A model generated the notes under the pieces. That model was not told the DNA's origin, did no database searches, and saw only the letters and a list, made by a program, of their open reading frames with translations. A stretch of 64,000 nt of DNA from Paracoccus sp. R12_2 (GTDB taxonomy: Bacteria > Pseudomonadota > Alphaproteobacteria > Rhodobacterales > Rhodobacteraceae). The DNA is taken from positions 248,001-312,000 of the forward strand of contig NZ_JAGHRA010000001.1 in NCBI RefSeq assembly GCF_017744015.1. Reading direction: 5' to 3'. Shown piece by piece: positions 43,629 through 52,694 of this stretch. A program made the position numbers and the translations under genes. How positions within the stretch are numbered: the stretch's first letter is position 1; every line of letters begins with the position of its first letter.

Positions 43629-44801
43629 ATGACCAAAGCCGTAATCGTTTCCGCCGCCCGCACCCCGGTCGGCAGTTTTCTTGGATCGTTTGCCAATGTG
43701 CCCGCCCATGACCTTGGCGCCGCGGTGCTGAAAGAGGTGGTTGCCCGCGCAGGCGTCGATCCGGCCGAAATCAGCGAGACCATCCTGGGCCAGGTGCTGA
43801 CCGGCGCCCAGGGCCAGAACCCTGCCCGGCAGGCCCATATCAATGCCGGATTGCCGCAGGAATCCGCCGCCTGGCTGATCAACCAGGTCTGCGGGTCGGG
43901 GTTGCGCGCCGTCGCGCTGGCCGCGCAACAGGTCGTTCTGGGCGATGCAAAGATCGTGCTGGCCGGAGGTCAGGAAAGCATGTCCCTGGCACCGCACGCC
44001 GCCTATCTTCGCGCCGGCCAGAAGATGGGCGACATGAAGATGATCGACACGATGATCCGTGACGGTTTGTGGGACGCCTTCAACAATTACCACATGGGCC
44101 AGACGGCCGAGAACGTAGCAGAGAAATGGTCGATCAGCCGCGACCAGCAGGACGAATTCGCGGTCGCCAGCCAGAACAAGGCCGAGGCGGCGCAAAAGGA
44201 AGGCCGCTTTGACGATGAAATCGTCGCCTACACGGTCAAGACCCGCAAGGGCGACACCGTCGTGGACAAGGACGAATATGTTCGCCACGGCGCGACACTG
44301 GACGCGATGCAGAAGCTGAAACCGGCCTTTGCCAAGGAAGGCTCGGTCACTGCCGCCAACGCCTCGGGGCTGAATGACGGCGCGGCGGCCGTGATGGTCA
44401 TGACCGAAGAAGAGGCGTCGCGCCGCGGACTGACGCCGCTGGCCCGCATCGCGTCCTATGCGACCGCCGGCCTGGACCCGGCGATCATGGGCACCGGCCC
44501 GATTCCCGCCAGCCGCAAGGCACTGGAAAAGGCCGGCTGGAGCGTCGGTGACCTGGATCTGGTCGAGGCGAACGAGGCTTTTGCCGCACAGGCCTGCGCG
44601 GTGAACAAGGACATGGGCTGGGACCCGTCCATCGTGAACGTGAATGGCGGCGCCATTGCCATCGGCCATCCGATCGGTGCCTCGGGCTGCCGCGTCCTGA
44701 ACACGCTTCTGTTCGAAATGAAGCGCCGTGACGCCAAGAAGGGCCTGGCCACGCTGTGCATCGGCGGCGGCATGGGCGTCGCGCTGTGCGTCGAACGCTG
44801 A
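43629..44801 (+). CDS. phaA: acetyl-CoA C-acetyltransferase
   Basis: PhaA condenses two acetyl-CoA to acetoacetyl-CoA, the first step of polyhydroxybutyrate synthesis and of the ethylmalonyl-CoA pathway. The 390-residue thiolase has the active-site cysteine in [16 protein letters not shown] (about residue 88), [17 protein letters not shown] and the C-terminal catalytic cysteine in [14 protein letters not shown] 43629 follows GGTAAGGAG; upstream open frame is spurious. It is followed by phaB. Confidence 0.95.
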   Translation: MTKAVIVSAARTPVGSFLGSFANVPAHDLGAAVLKEVVARAGVDPAEISETILGQVLTGAQGQNPARQAHINAGLPQESAAWLINQVCGSGLRAVALAAQQVVLGDAKIVLAGGQESMSLAPHAAYLRAGQKMGDMKMIDTMIRDGLWDAFNNYHMGQTAENVAEKWSISRDQQDEFAVASQNKAEAAQKEGRFDDEIVAYTVKTRKGDTVVDKDEYVRHGATLDAMQKLKPAFAKEGSVTAANASGLNDGAAAVMVMTEEEASRRGLTPLARIASYATAGLDPAIMGTGPIPASRKALEKAGWSVGDLDLVEANEAFAAQACAVNKDMGWDPSIVNVNGGAIAIGHPIGASGCRVLNTLLFEMKRRDAKKGLATLCIGGGMGVALCVER

Positions 44802-44811
44802 ACCATCCACA

Positions 44812-44838
44812 TGGGCGCGCAATGATCTTGCGCGCCCA
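44812..44838 (+). promoter_or_regulatory. intercistronic hairpin between phaA and phaB
   Basis: TGGGCGCGC and GCGCGCCCA form a perfect 9-base-pair stem over a 9-base loop, 11 bases after the phaA stop. No T-run follows, so it is more likely an RNA stabilising or processing element than a terminator. Confidence 0.5.
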
Positions 44839-44891
44839 GCATCTGATCGGTAACAAGATTGCCTGAATACCATTTCCGGAAGGGGGGAAAC

Positions 44892-45614
44892 ATGTCGAAG
44901 GTTGCATTGGTCACCGGAGGTTCGCGCGGAATCGGCGCGGCGATATCCAAGGCGCTGAAAGACGCGGGCTATACCGTTGCCGCGAACTATGCCGGCAATG
45001 ACGAAGCCGCGAAGGCCTTCACCGACGAAACCGGCATCAAGACCTACAAGTGGTCGGTCGCCGATTACGACGCCTGCGCTGCCGGCATCAAGCAGGTCGA
45101 GGATGAACTTGGCCCGATCGCGGTCCTGGTCAACAATGCCGGGATCACCCGCGATGCGCCGTTCCACAAGATGACGCCGCAGCAGTGGAAGGAAGTCATC
45201 GACACCAACCTGACCGGCATCTTCAACATGACCCATCCGCTGTGGCCGGGTCTGCGCGACCGCAAGTTCGGCCGCATCATCAACATCAGCTCGATCAACG
45301 GCCAGAAGGGGCAGTTCGCGCAGGCCAACTATTCGGCCGCCAAGGCGGGCGATCTGGGCTTTACCAAGGCCCTGGCGCAGGAAGGCGCGCGCAACAACAT
45401 CACCGTCAACGCGATCTGCCCCGGCTATATCGCGACCGAAATGGTGATGGCAGTGCCCGAGAAGGTGCGCGAATCCATCATCGCGCAGATCCCCGTCGGG
45501 CGCCTGGGCGAACCCGAGGAAATCGCCCGCGCCGTGGTGTTCCTGGCGTCGGATGACGCGGGGTTCGTGACCGGATCCACCATCAGCGCGAATGGCGGGC
45601 AGTATTTCGCCTGA
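44892..45614 (+). CDS. phaB: NADPH-dependent acetoacetyl-CoA reductase
   Basis: PhaB reduces acetoacetyl-CoA to (R)-3-hydroxybutyryl-CoA. The 240-residue short-chain dehydrogenase has the coenzyme motif VTGGSRGIGAAI (residues 7-18), NNAGITRD, the catalytic YSAAKAG (Tyr near residue 148) and the C-terminal DAGFVTGSTISANGGQYF. ATG 44892 follows GGAAGGGGGGAAAC. The phaC synthase gene is absent here, as expected for species with separated phaAB. A strong terminator follows. Confidence 0.95.
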   Translation: MSKVALVTGGSRGIGAAISKALKDAGYTVAANYAGNDEAAKAFTDETGIKTYKWSVADYDACAAGIKQVEDELGPIAVLVNNAGITRDAPFHKMTPQQWKEVIDTNLTGIFNMTHPLWPGLRDRKFGRIINISSINGQKGQFAQANYSAAKAGDLGFTKALAQEGARNNITVNAICPGYIATEMVMAVPEKVRESIIAQIPVGRLGEPEEIARAVVFLASDDAGFVTGSTISANGGQYFA

Positions 45615-45636
45615 TCCCGAGGCCTGAGACAAAGAC

Positions 45637-45665
45637 GGCCCGCGCGGATCGCGCGGGCCTTTCTT
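45637..45665 (+). terminator. intrinsic terminator after phaAB
   Basis: GGCCCGCGC and GCGCGGGCC pair perfectly over a 5-base loop, followed by TTTCTT. It lies 22 bases past the phaB stop. Confidence 0.88.
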
Positions 45666-45689
45666 GCAAACAATTCACCGTTCAACGGA

Positions 45690-45854
45690 TCAGTGGGACA
45701 GCCGGGTGATTTCTTCCTTGATGCGAAGCTTCTCGCGCTTCATCGCAGAAATTTCCAGATCGCTTGCTCCCGGACTTTTTTGCGCCTTTTCAACGGCTTC
45801 CGAAAGAGCATTGTGCTTCCTGCGCAGCTCCTCGACATGGGAAGTAACCGACAT
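45690..45854 (-). CDS. DUF465/YdcH-family small protein
   Basis: The 54-residue protein is a single helical hairpin: VEELRRKHNALSEAVEKAQ, then SDLEISAMKREKLRIKEEI. This is characteristic of DUF465 (YdcH), a family of small cytoplasmic proteins of unknown function. ATG 45854 is preceded by GAGGAGGACGCG, an excellent ribosome site; the longer upstream frame overlaps the next gene and is less likely. It lies downstream of the methyltransferase gene, 60 bases away. Confidence 0.85.
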   Translation of the reverse strand: MSVTSHVEELRRKHNALSEAVEKAQKSPGASDLEISAMKREKLRIKEEITRLSH

Positions 45855-45913
45855 CGCGTCCTCCTCTGTGGTTGTGTCGAACAAGGCAATTGCAGCACAG
45901 CTTTTCGATTCTG

Positions 45914-46672
45914 TCACGAGACTTTCGTAAACAGCGCCGTGATCGGCTCACCCCGGCGAAGCACCGCTTGCGCGGCATGTGTCAGATCCTCGGCGTCGGT
46001 ATCGTGCCGCACCGCACCGTGCATCACGAAGGGCGCCAGCAGCCGCAGCGGTGCCCGCCCACCCTTGCGCGCGGTCAGCAGAACGCGACCGGCCTCTCGC
46101 CCCTCGCGTGCGGCCACCGGAAGGACGATGATCGCCCCGGCACGACCGGACAACGCGCAGATGACCGAATCCAGTCGGTCGGCGCGCTGGATCAGCGTCA
46201 GAGTGCCGCCGGGCAACAGCCGCCGCAGTCCGGCATCGATCCAGCCTTCAAGGGGAGTGTATTCCTGCCGCGCGATCGCGCGGCCCGGATCGAGGGCGGC
46301 GGTGCCCCCCTGAAAAAAGGGCGGGTTGGCGATCACATGATCGAAGCTTGCATCGCGCACACCCGAGGGCGGCGACGCCAGATCGCCGGTCACGACGCTC
46401 AAGGGGATGTTGTTGGTTGCGGCATTGTGCCGCGCCAGATCGGCATAGTCCGGCTGGATCTCGATCCCCGTCAGGCGCAGATCCGGCACCCGCCACCCCA
46501 GGCACAGGCTGGCCACGCCCGCGCCGCAGCCCAGTTCCAGAACGGCCTGTCCGGCCCGCGCCGGGCAAGCCGCGGCAAGCATCACCGCATCCGCGCCCGC
46601 GCGATAGCCGCGCGTCGGCTGTGCGATGCGCAATCGCCCGTCCAGAAAGCCGTCTTCCCGGGTCTCAGTCAT
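45914..46672 (-). CDS. SAM-dependent methyltransferase, tRNA1(Val) N6-adenine type
   Basis: The 252-residue protein has the SAM-binding motif VLELGCGAGVASLCL (about residues 44-58), the acidic GIEIQPDYADLAR, and the base-binding motif NPPFF near residue 117, typical of N6-adenine methyltransferases. The N-terminal GRLRIAQPTRGYRAGADAVML is the typical opening of the TrmN6/YfiC group that modifies A37 of tRNA-Val. Its start overlaps the DUF2007 gene end by 8 bases. Confidence 0.88.
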   Translation of the reverse strand: MTETREDGFLDGRLRIAQPTRGYRAGADAVMLAAACPARAGQAVLELGCGAGVASLCLGWRVPDLRLTGIEIQPDYADLARHNAATNNIPLSVVTGDLASPPSGVRDASFDHVIANPPFFQGGTAALDPGRAIARQEYTPLEGWIDAGLRRLLPGGTLTLIQRADRLDSVICALSGRAGAIIVLPVAAREGREAGRVLLTARKGGRAPLRLLAPFVMHGAVRHDTDAEDLTHAAQAVLRRGEPITALFTKVS

Positions 46673-46874
46673 CCAGTCCCGCGTCGCGCAGAATGGCGCG
46701 CGCCATGAATTCGTCGCGATCCGCGACCATCACCCGGCGCGGCAGGATCCCGATGGAACCCTCGAGGACGCTCATGTGCTGGTCCATCTCGAATGCGGGA
46801 ATCCCTTCGCCGTCCAGCAGGTCAAGGACGCGCGAGATGCGGACGGGGTCGGTGCTGCGCAAAAGCTCTTTCAT
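46665..46874 (-). CDS. DUF2007-family small protein
   Basis: The 69-residue protein starts MKELLRSTDPVRISRVLDLL and has GIPAFEMDQHMSVLEGSIG and a C-terminal ADRDEFMARAILRDAGL. This matches the putative signal-transducing DUF2007 family. It shares 8 bases with the methyltransferase gene, so they form an operon. ATG 46874 was chosen by family length; the frame is open upstream into the divergent prenyl synthase gene. Confidence 0.84.
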   Translation of the reverse strand: MKELLRSTDPVRISRVLDLLDGEGIPAFEMDQHMSVLEGSIGILPRRVMVADRDEFMARAILRDAGLDD

Positions 46875-46950
46875 GATGAAACAGGTAAGGGGCGGTTGCG
46901 AATTTGTCGATGGCATGGCAATGCGTTGGCCTGCATAACGGGGTGTGGGC

Positions 46951-47952
46951 ATGGGTGTGCAAGAAGACGTCCAGAAACCGCTGGATCGGTTGTCAGAGGC
47001 TTTGGCGGCCGAAATGGAGGCCGTGAACGCACTGATCCGCGCACGCATGGCCAGCCGCCACGCCCCCCGCATCCCCGAAGTCACGGCCCATCTGGTAGAA
47101 GCCGGGGGCAAACGGCTGCGCCCGATGCTGACCTTGGCGGCGGCCAGACTGGCCGGGTATGACGGCCCCTATCACGTTCATTTGGCGGCGACGGTCGAAT
47201 TCATCCATACCGCCACGCTGCTGCATGACGACGTGGTGGACGAAAGTCGCCAGCGCCGCGGACGGCCGACGGCGAACCTGCTGTGGGACAACAAATCCTC
47301 GGTTCTGGTCGGCGACTACCTGTTTGCACGCAGTTTCCAGCTGATGGTCGAGCCGGGCAATATGCGCACGCTGGAAATCCTTGCGAATGCCAGCGCGACG
47401 ATTGCCGAAGGCGAGGTGCTGCAACTGACCGCCGCGCAAGATCTGCGGACCGACGAGGGCGTGTATCTGCAGGTGATCCGCGGCAAGACCGCCGCGCTGT
47501 TCTCGGCCGCGACCGAGGTCGGCGGCGTGATCGCAGGCGCGCCCGAGGCGCAGGTTCAGGCGCTGCATGATTACGGTGACGCGCTGGGGATCGCGTTCCA
47601 GATCGTGGACGACCTTCTGGACTATGGCGGCGCGACGCAGACCATCGGCAAGAATGTCGGCGACGATTTCCGCGAACGAAAACTGACCCTGCCGGTGATC
47701 AAGGCGGTGGCGCTGGCCGACGCGGATGAACGCGCCTTCTGGGTCCGGACCATCGAGAAGGGCGATCAGCGCGAGGGCGATCTTGAACACGCCCTGCAAC
47801 TGCTGGCGCGCCATGGCGCGATGCAGGCGGCGCGGGAAGACGCTCTGGATTGGGCCGCACGCGCAAGGGATGCATTGACGCCGCTGCCCGACCATCCGAT
47901 CCGCGACATGCTGTCCGATCTGGCCGATTTCGTCGTCAGCCGCGTCGCCTGA
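46951..47952 (+). CDS. polyprenyl diphosphate synthase (ubiquinone side chain)
   Basis: The enzyme builds the long isoprenoid tail of ubiquinone from IPP units. The 333-residue trans-prenyltransferase has the first aspartate-rich motif LLHDDVVDESRQRRGR (about residues 91-106) and the second QIVDDLLDYGGATQTIGKN (about residues 218-236). Chain length cannot be read off directly; ubiquinone-10 producers such as Paracoccus would use a decaprenyl synthase. I start it at ATG 46951; a GTG 6 bases upstream is also possible. It is divergent from DUF2007 and convergent with amtB. Confidence 0.93.
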   Translation: MGVQEDVQKPLDRLSEALAAEMEAVNALIRARMASRHAPRIPEVTAHLVEAGGKRLRPMLTLAAARLAGYDGPYHVHLAATVEFIHTATLLHDDVVDESRQRRGRPTANLLWDNKSSVLVGDYLFARSFQLMVEPGNMRTLEILANASATIAEGEVLQLTAAQDLRTDEGVYLQVIRGKTAALFSAATEVGGVIAGAPEAQVQALHDYGDALGIAFQIVDDLLDYGGATQTIGKNVGDDFRERKLTLPVIKAVALADADERAFWVRTIEKGDQREGDLEHALQLLARHGAMQAAREDALDWAARARDALTPLPDHPIRDMLSDLADFVVSRVA

Positions 47953-48009
47953 CCAGCACCGCCCGCACAGATCCTGCCGGTTTCGATCTTGCCGCCTTCG
48001 ACACCGAAA

Positions 48010-48035
48010 GGGCGGACCGCTTGCGCGGCCCGCCC
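48010..48035. terminator. possible bidirectional terminator between ddsA-like gene and amtB
   Basis: GGGCGGACCGC and GCGGCCCGCCC form an 11-base stem with one mismatch over a 4-base loop, between two convergent genes. The minus-strand tail reads TTTCGG and the plus-strand tail CTCTCT, both short of T, so its strength is doubtful. Confidence 0.4.
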
Positions 48036-48059
48036 TCTCTCCGGGAAGAGACCCTGTGT

Positions 48060-49397
48060 TTATTTTGCCTGGACGAAGTCGGGATAGGCTTCCATCCCCA
48101 TCTCCGTGATATCCAGCCCGGTGATCTCGGCCTCGCGGTCCACGCGAATGCCCATCGTCGCCTTCAGGATCAACCAGATCACCAGGCTGACGACAAAGGT
48201 GAAGGCCCCGATTGCGACCACGCCGATGATCTGGGTCACGAAGCTGGTGTCCGGGTTGGTGGCAGGGACGATGATGGTGCCCCAGACGCCCGCCACAAGG
48301 TGGACCGGGATCGCACCGACGACATCGTCGATCTTGAACTTGTCCAGCATCGGCACCACGAACACCGCGATCGCACCGCCCACACCGCCGATCAGCAAGG
48401 CCGCGAAGATCGAGGGCGTCAGGGGTTCGGCGGTGATCGACACCAGACCGGCCAGCGCCCCGTTCAGCACCATCGTCAGGTCGATCTTGCCATACAGCAG
48501 TTGCGTGGTGATGACCGCGGCAATTGCACCGGCCGAGGCGGCCATGTTCGTGTTCACGAAGATCCGGCTGACATCGGCCGCGTCATTGACCGACCCGATG
48601 GCCAATTGCGAGGCACCGTTGAAACCGAACCAGCCCAGCCACAGGATGAATGTCCCAAGCGTCGCAAGGGCAAGGTTCGAACCCGGCATCGGCTGCAGCC
48701 TGCCGTCCGGGCGATACTTGCCGTAACGCGCGCCCAGCACGATTGCCCCCGCCAGCGCCGCGAAGCCGCCCGTGGCATGAACCAGCGTCGACCCGGCGAA
48801 ATCCGAGAAGCCCATCTCGGACAGGAAGCCTCCGCCCCACTGCCAGCTGGCTTCGATCGGATAGATGACCCCGGTCAGGACGACGGTGAAGATCATGAAC
48901 GGCCACAGCTTCACGCGCTCGGCCAGGGTGCCCGAGACGATCGAGGCGGTGGTCGCACAGAACATCAGCTGGAAGAAGAAGTCCGATCCGGCGGAGTAGC
49001 CGTCATCCGCCACACCCGTGCCGACCGCATCGATGCCCTTGGGACTGAAGATTTCGCCGATGATGCCCGGAACGGTCCAGTCGGACGGATACATCAGGTT
49101 ATAGCCGATGACCCAGTACATGATGCCCGCGATCGCGAACAGAGAGACGTTCTTGAACAGCTGCGTGGTGACGTTTTTCGACCGGACCAGCCCCGCCTCA
49201 AGCATGGCAAAGCCTGCGGCCATCCACATCACCAGGAAGCCGCCGATCAGGAACAGCAGCGTGTTGAAGATATAGGCCACATCGGCGCTGACGGCCGGGG
49301 CGGCGGCGGGGTCGGGGGTGGCGGCGGCATCCTGCGCGATGGCGGGCAGCGCAGTCAGCACAAGGGCCGCGACCAGTCCGGGGATCATCTTTTTCAT
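48060..49397 (-). CDS. amtB: ammonium transporter
   Basis: The 445-residue protein has a signal peptide (MKKMIPGLVAALVLTALPAIA), a linker rich in Ala and Asp, and eleven predicted helices of the Amt family. The signature DFAGSTLVHATGGFAALAGA bears the first pore histidine and HLVAGVWGTI the second. Amt proteins import ammonium and are usually gated by a PII protein from an adjacent glnK. No glnK lies here, either upstream or downstream. The gene is convergent with the prenyl synthase gene. Confidence 0.94.
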   Translation of the reverse strand: MKKMIPGLVAALVLTALPAIAQDAAATPDPAAAPAVSADVAYIFNTLLFLIGGFLVMWMAAGFAMLEAGLVRSKNVTTQLFKNVSLFAIAGIMYWVIGYNLMYPSDWTVPGIIGEIFSPKGIDAVGTGVADDGYSAGSDFFFQLMFCATTASIVSGTLAERVKLWPFMIFTVVLTGVIYPIEASWQWGGGFLSEMGFSDFAGSTLVHATGGFAALAGAIVLGARYGKYRPDGRLQPMPGSNLALATLGTFILWLGWFGFNGASQLAIGSVNDAADVSRIFVNTNMAASAGAIAAVITTQLLYGKIDLTMVLNGALAGLVSITAEPLTPSIFAALLIGGVGGAIAVFVVPMLDKFKIDDVVGAIPVHLVAGVWGTIIVPATNPDTSFVTQIIGVVAIGAFTFVVSLVIWLILKATMGIRVDREAEITGLDITEMGMEAYPDFVQAK

Positions 49398-49818
49398 CAG
49401 TCGTCACCTGTCTTCTGGTGGAGCGACCGCCAGGAGGGCCGCTTACTCTGGCTTTGATCCCCAGTTAGACCCCATCTGCACAAGAGATGGGCGGCACGCC
49501 GCATCGCAGAAACAGAATCTGCCCGAAAAACAGTCAGAATGTCGTGGAACTGCACGATGTGGCGGCATGTCGCGGGCGCACGGGCACAGCCTTTGGCAGA
49601 ACCAACGGCCCGTCATGCATCATCAAGGCGTATCAGGCATGTCTCCACGCGAATCCCGGAAGGGCGTGCCCACCGCCGCCGCATCGCCGCAGCGGGCAGT
49701 ATTGTTTCGCCGAAATCACGGATTGGTCAGGTCAATTCCCTCACCCCGATTATTGCTGTATGCTGACGCGCAATTTGGCCGTAACAACCGGCCCGGCAGA
49801 GACGCAGGCACCCTACGC
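49398..49818. other. intergenic region between amtB and the penicillin-binding protein gene
   Basis: This 421-base gap separates the divergent amtB and penicillin-binding protein genes and must hold both promoters. Open frames exist but none has a recognisable family, ribosome site or codon pattern of a gene. AT-richer sequence near 49725-49760 (GGTCAATTCCC, GATTATTGCTGTATGCT) is the best place for the plus-strand promoter. I see no sigma-54-type site upstream of amtB. Confidence 0.6.
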
Positions 49819-52128
49819 ATGAAACGACCCACCGGCACCCCGAAACGCACGGGACGCAGTCCCGTTGCCGACAAGCGCGGTTTATCGAAGCCTTCCGACG
49901 GCAAGAAAACCGGCGTCAAAAGGCACAGCACGCGCCCCAAGCGGCGCGGGAATGCCGTGGTGCGCGCGATCACGGGCACGGTCAGCCTGATCTGGCGGAT
50001 CATCTGGGGGTCGGTCTGGCGGCTGACCATGGTGGTGCTGCTGATCATCGGCGCTGCATCGGCCTATTACTACACCGGCTTGCCCGAGCCAGAGGATTTG
50101 TTCGACGCGCGCGCACGCGGCAGCGTCACCATGCTGGACCACGAGGACCGGGTCTTTGCCTGGCGCGGCGAGACATTCGGCACCGTCACCAGCGACAAGA
50201 TCGCCCCGGTGCTGCGTCAGGCCGTGGTCGCGACCGAGGACCGGCGCTTCTTCAGCCATCTGGGCGTCAGCCCGCGCGGCATCGCCGGCGCGATCAGGAT
50301 CAACCTTGCCGAGGGTCGCGGCCCGCTGGAAGGCAATGGCGGTTCGACCATCACCCAGCAGGTCGCCAAGCTTCTGTGCCTTGGCGAGACCTTCGATCCG
50401 ATCCGCTGGAAGAACGAGGCCGAATTCGAGGCCGACTGCCGCGTCGGCAGCCTGTGGCGCAAGGTCAAGGAAGTGCCGTTCGCGCTGGCGCTGGAAGCCA
50501 AGTATTCCAAGGACGACATTCTCAACATCTACATGAACCGGTCCTATCTGGGTGCCGGGGCGCGCGGTTTCGAGGCCGCCAGCCAGCGTTATTTCAACAA
50601 GCCGGCAACGGATGTGACCCCGGCCGAAGCCGCGATGCTGGCCGGTCTGCTGAAGGCGCCCAGCTATTTCGCGCCGACCGCAAACCTGCAACGCAGCCAG
50701 GACCGTGCCAGCGTGATCCTGGGGCTGATGCACGAACAGGACTATCTGGATGATACACAGTTCGCCGAAGCCAAGGCGAACCCCGCCGTGCTGTCGAAGG
50801 CCGCGTCGGAGCGCGCGGGCGGATATTTCGCGGATTGGGTGATGGAAACCGGCCCGGGCTTCCTGACCAGCGAGACGACCGAAGACGTGACCGTCAAGAC
50901 CACCTTCGACCAGCGTATCCAGCGGGCAGCGGAACGGGCGGTCAAGCGGATCTTCGACGAGAAGGTGAAGGAAGGCAGCAAGGCGCAGGTCGCCGTCGTG
51001 GTCATGTCGGCCGACGGCGCCGTGCGCGCCATGATCGGCGGACGCGACACGACGGTGAACGGTGCGTTCAACCGCGCGATCCAGGCCAAGCGGCAGACCG
51101 GCTCCAGCTTCAAGCCGTTCGTCTATGCGGCCTCGCTGGAGGCCGGGCATTCGCCGTCCGACATCGTGCAGGACGGGCCGCTGACCATCAGGATGTCGGG
51201 GGGTCGGACGTGGTCGCCGCAGAACTACACCCGCCGTTTCTATGGCCCGGTCACGCTGACCGACGCGCTGAAACGGTCGCTGAACACGGCGACCATCAGG
51301 GTGCAGGAATCCGTGGGCCGTGACGCCGTGCGTCGTGTCGCGCATGATTTCGGGATCGTCAGCAACCTGACCAGCAGCCCCTCGCTTGGGCTTGGCGCGT
51401 CGGAAGCGACGTTGCTGGAACTGACCGGCGCCTATGCGGGGATCCGCAACGGCGGCACGTCGGTCGCGCCCTATGGTCTGGTCGAGCTGAACATCAAGGG
51501 CGACGATCAGCCGTTGATGGGACAGATGGGCGGCATGGGTGCGCGGGTCATCAGCCAGCGCGCCGCCGGACAGCTGATCTACATGATGCAGCAGGTGATC
51601 GGATCGGGCACCGGCACCCGCGCGCAACTGGGCGACCGGCCCGCGGCGGGCAAGACCGGCACGACCAGCAGCTATCGCGACGCGTGGTTCGTGGGCTTTA
51701 CCGAACAATATGTGACCGGTGTCTGGATGGGATATGACGACAACACGCCGCTCAAGGGTGTCACGGGCGGCGGTCTGCCGGCCGAGATCTGGCAGGCCGT
51801 GATGAGCGAGATCCACGACGGTCTGCCGGTCCTGCCCCTGTCCACCGTCTCGCCCGACGGCAGCGGCATCATCATGTCGCAGGGTCAGGGCACGCCGAAG
51901 GTGGTTACGTCGGGGTCCGCCGATGATCCTCTGGCCGCAGCGCTTGCAGGTGTGATGAACGGTGCCGACAGCCAGCGCCGCGCGGCACAGAATGGCGGCG
52001 GACGTGTCATTACCGCCCCGACCGAGGTCGGCGGCAGCGGCGCGCCGCAGACATCCGGTTCCAGCAGCAGCGCCAGTTCGGACGACGCGCTAAGCCGCGC
52101 GCTGAACGGTATTCTGGGCGGGAACTGA
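49819..52128 (+). CDS. class A penicillin-binding protein (PBP1A family)
   Basis: This bifunctional enzyme polymerises and cross-links peptidoglycan. The 769-residue protein has a basic cytoplasmic N-terminus, one membrane helix (about residues 68-90), and a glycosyltransferase domain with VVATEDRRFFSHLGVSPRG and GGSTITQQVAK. The transpeptidase domain has SxxK in GSSFKPFVYA, SxN in RSLNTATI and KTG in AGKTGTTSSY. The C-terminus is a Ser/Gly-rich tail. ATG 49819 was chosen because the membrane helix then sits at the usual distance; the ribosome site is weak. In relatives an amidase gene precedes it, which is absent here. Confidence 0.93.
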   Translation: MKRPTGTPKRTGRSPVADKRGLSKPSDGKKTGVKRHSTRPKRRGNAVVRAITGTVSLIWRIIWGSVWRLTMVVLLIIGAASAYYYTGLPEPEDLFDARARGSVTMLDHEDRVFAWRGETFGTVTSDKIAPVLRQAVVATEDRRFFSHLGVSPRGIAGAIRINLAEGRGPLEGNGGSTITQQVAKLLCLGETFDPIRWKNEAEFEADCRVGSLWRKVKEVPFALALEAKYSKDDILNIYMNRSYLGAGARGFEAASQRYFNKPATDVTPAEAAMLAGLLKAPSYFAPTANLQRSQDRASVILGLMHEQDYLDDTQFAEAKANPAVLSKAASERAGGYFADWVMETGPGFLTSETTEDVTVKTTFDQRIQRAAERAVKRIFDEKVKEGSKAQVAVVVMSADGAVRAMIGGRDTTVNGAFNRAIQAKRQTGSSFKPFVYAASLEAGHSPSDIVQDGPLTIRMSGGRTWSPQNYTRRFYGPVTLTDALKRSLNTATIRVQESVGRDAVRRVAHDFGIVSNLTSSPSLGLGASEATLLELTGAYAGIRNGGTSVAPYGLVELNIKGDDQPLMGQMGGMGARVISQRAAGQLIYMMQQVIGSGTGTRAQLGDRPAAGKTGTTSSYRDAWFVGFTEQYVTGVWMGYDDNTPLKGVTGGGLPAEIWQAVMSEIHDGLPVLPLSTVSPDGSGIIMSQGQGTPKVVTSGSADDPLAAALAGVMNGADSQRRAAQNGGGRVITAPTEVGGSGAPQTSGSSSSASSDDALSRALNGILGGN

Positions 52129-52194
52129 CGGCGCCAAGGCGTCTTGGCCGCGCATGGATGATGTCATCCGGCGCGGCCCGATGCTTCTTCTAGA

Positions 52195-52650
52195 TCACCC
52201 CGGCAGCGTGCCGCGCTCGACATAGGTCAGGATCTGCACCACCTGCTGGGGTGTCTCGGCAACCGCCAGCGCGGCTGCATCGACCTCTTTCAGGGCGTGC
52301 TGATGTTCGGGGCCGTGCAGCACGATGATGGATTTGCCAAGCGCGGCGGCCATACCTGCATCGAACGCCGCATTCCATTGCTTGTAGCGGTCACCGAAGC
52401 GGACGACGACGATATCGGCATCGGCGATGCCTTTGCGGGTGCGGATCGCGTTCAGCCTTGCGCCCTTGTTGTCATGCCAGAACTTGTCCGGTTCGCCCCC
52501 CAGGATTCTGACCCCGCAATCATCCGAGGCATCATGATCGGTCACAGGGGCCGAAAAGCGCATGTCCAGCCCCGCCGCTTCGCAGCCCTGGATGATGTCG
52601 TCGCGCCAGCCGGTGTGGATCTCGCCCGAAAGATAGATCGATATCGTCAT
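52195..52650 (-). CDS. YtoQ family protein
   Basis: The 151-residue protein starts MTISIYLSGEIHTGWRDDII and contains FSAPVTDHDASDDCGV, ADADIVVVRFGDRYKQWNAAFDAG and a C-terminal TPQQVVQILTYV. These match the YtoQ family, which has a nucleoside-deoxyribosyltransferase-like fold and no proven function. ATG 52650 fits the family start. It stands alone on the minus strand, 44 bases downstream of mlaC. Confidence 0.88.
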   Translation of the reverse strand: MTISIYLSGEIHTGWRDDIIQGCEAAGLDMRFSAPVTDHDASDDCGVRILGGEPDKFWHDNKGARLNAIRTRKGIADADIVVVRFGDRYKQWNAAFDAGMAAALGKSIIVLHGPEHQHALKEVDAAALAVAETPQQVVQILTYVERGTLPG

Positions 52651-52694
52651 TGGTATCTCCGTCCTTGTGTCGCCATGCAACCGGGCGGCGTCTT

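Noticed and set aside
43116..45632. 838-codon open frame antisense to phaA and phaB
   Set aside because: It lies entirely opposite two clear genes, and its translation has no recognisable domain. Long antisense frames are common in GC-rich DNA.
49441..49560. Possible sigma-54 promoter for amtB
   Set aside because: I looked for GG-N10-GC on the minus strand and found no match with the right spacing in the AmtB leader.
49487..49822. 111-codon frame in the amtB-PBP gap
   Set aside because: It has no ribosome site or family resemblance, and its composition looks like non-coding GC-rich DNA.
49882..51816. 644-codon open frame antisense to the penicillin-binding protein gene
   Set aside because: The opposite strand encodes a protein with all transglycosylase and transpeptidase motifs; the antisense product has none.
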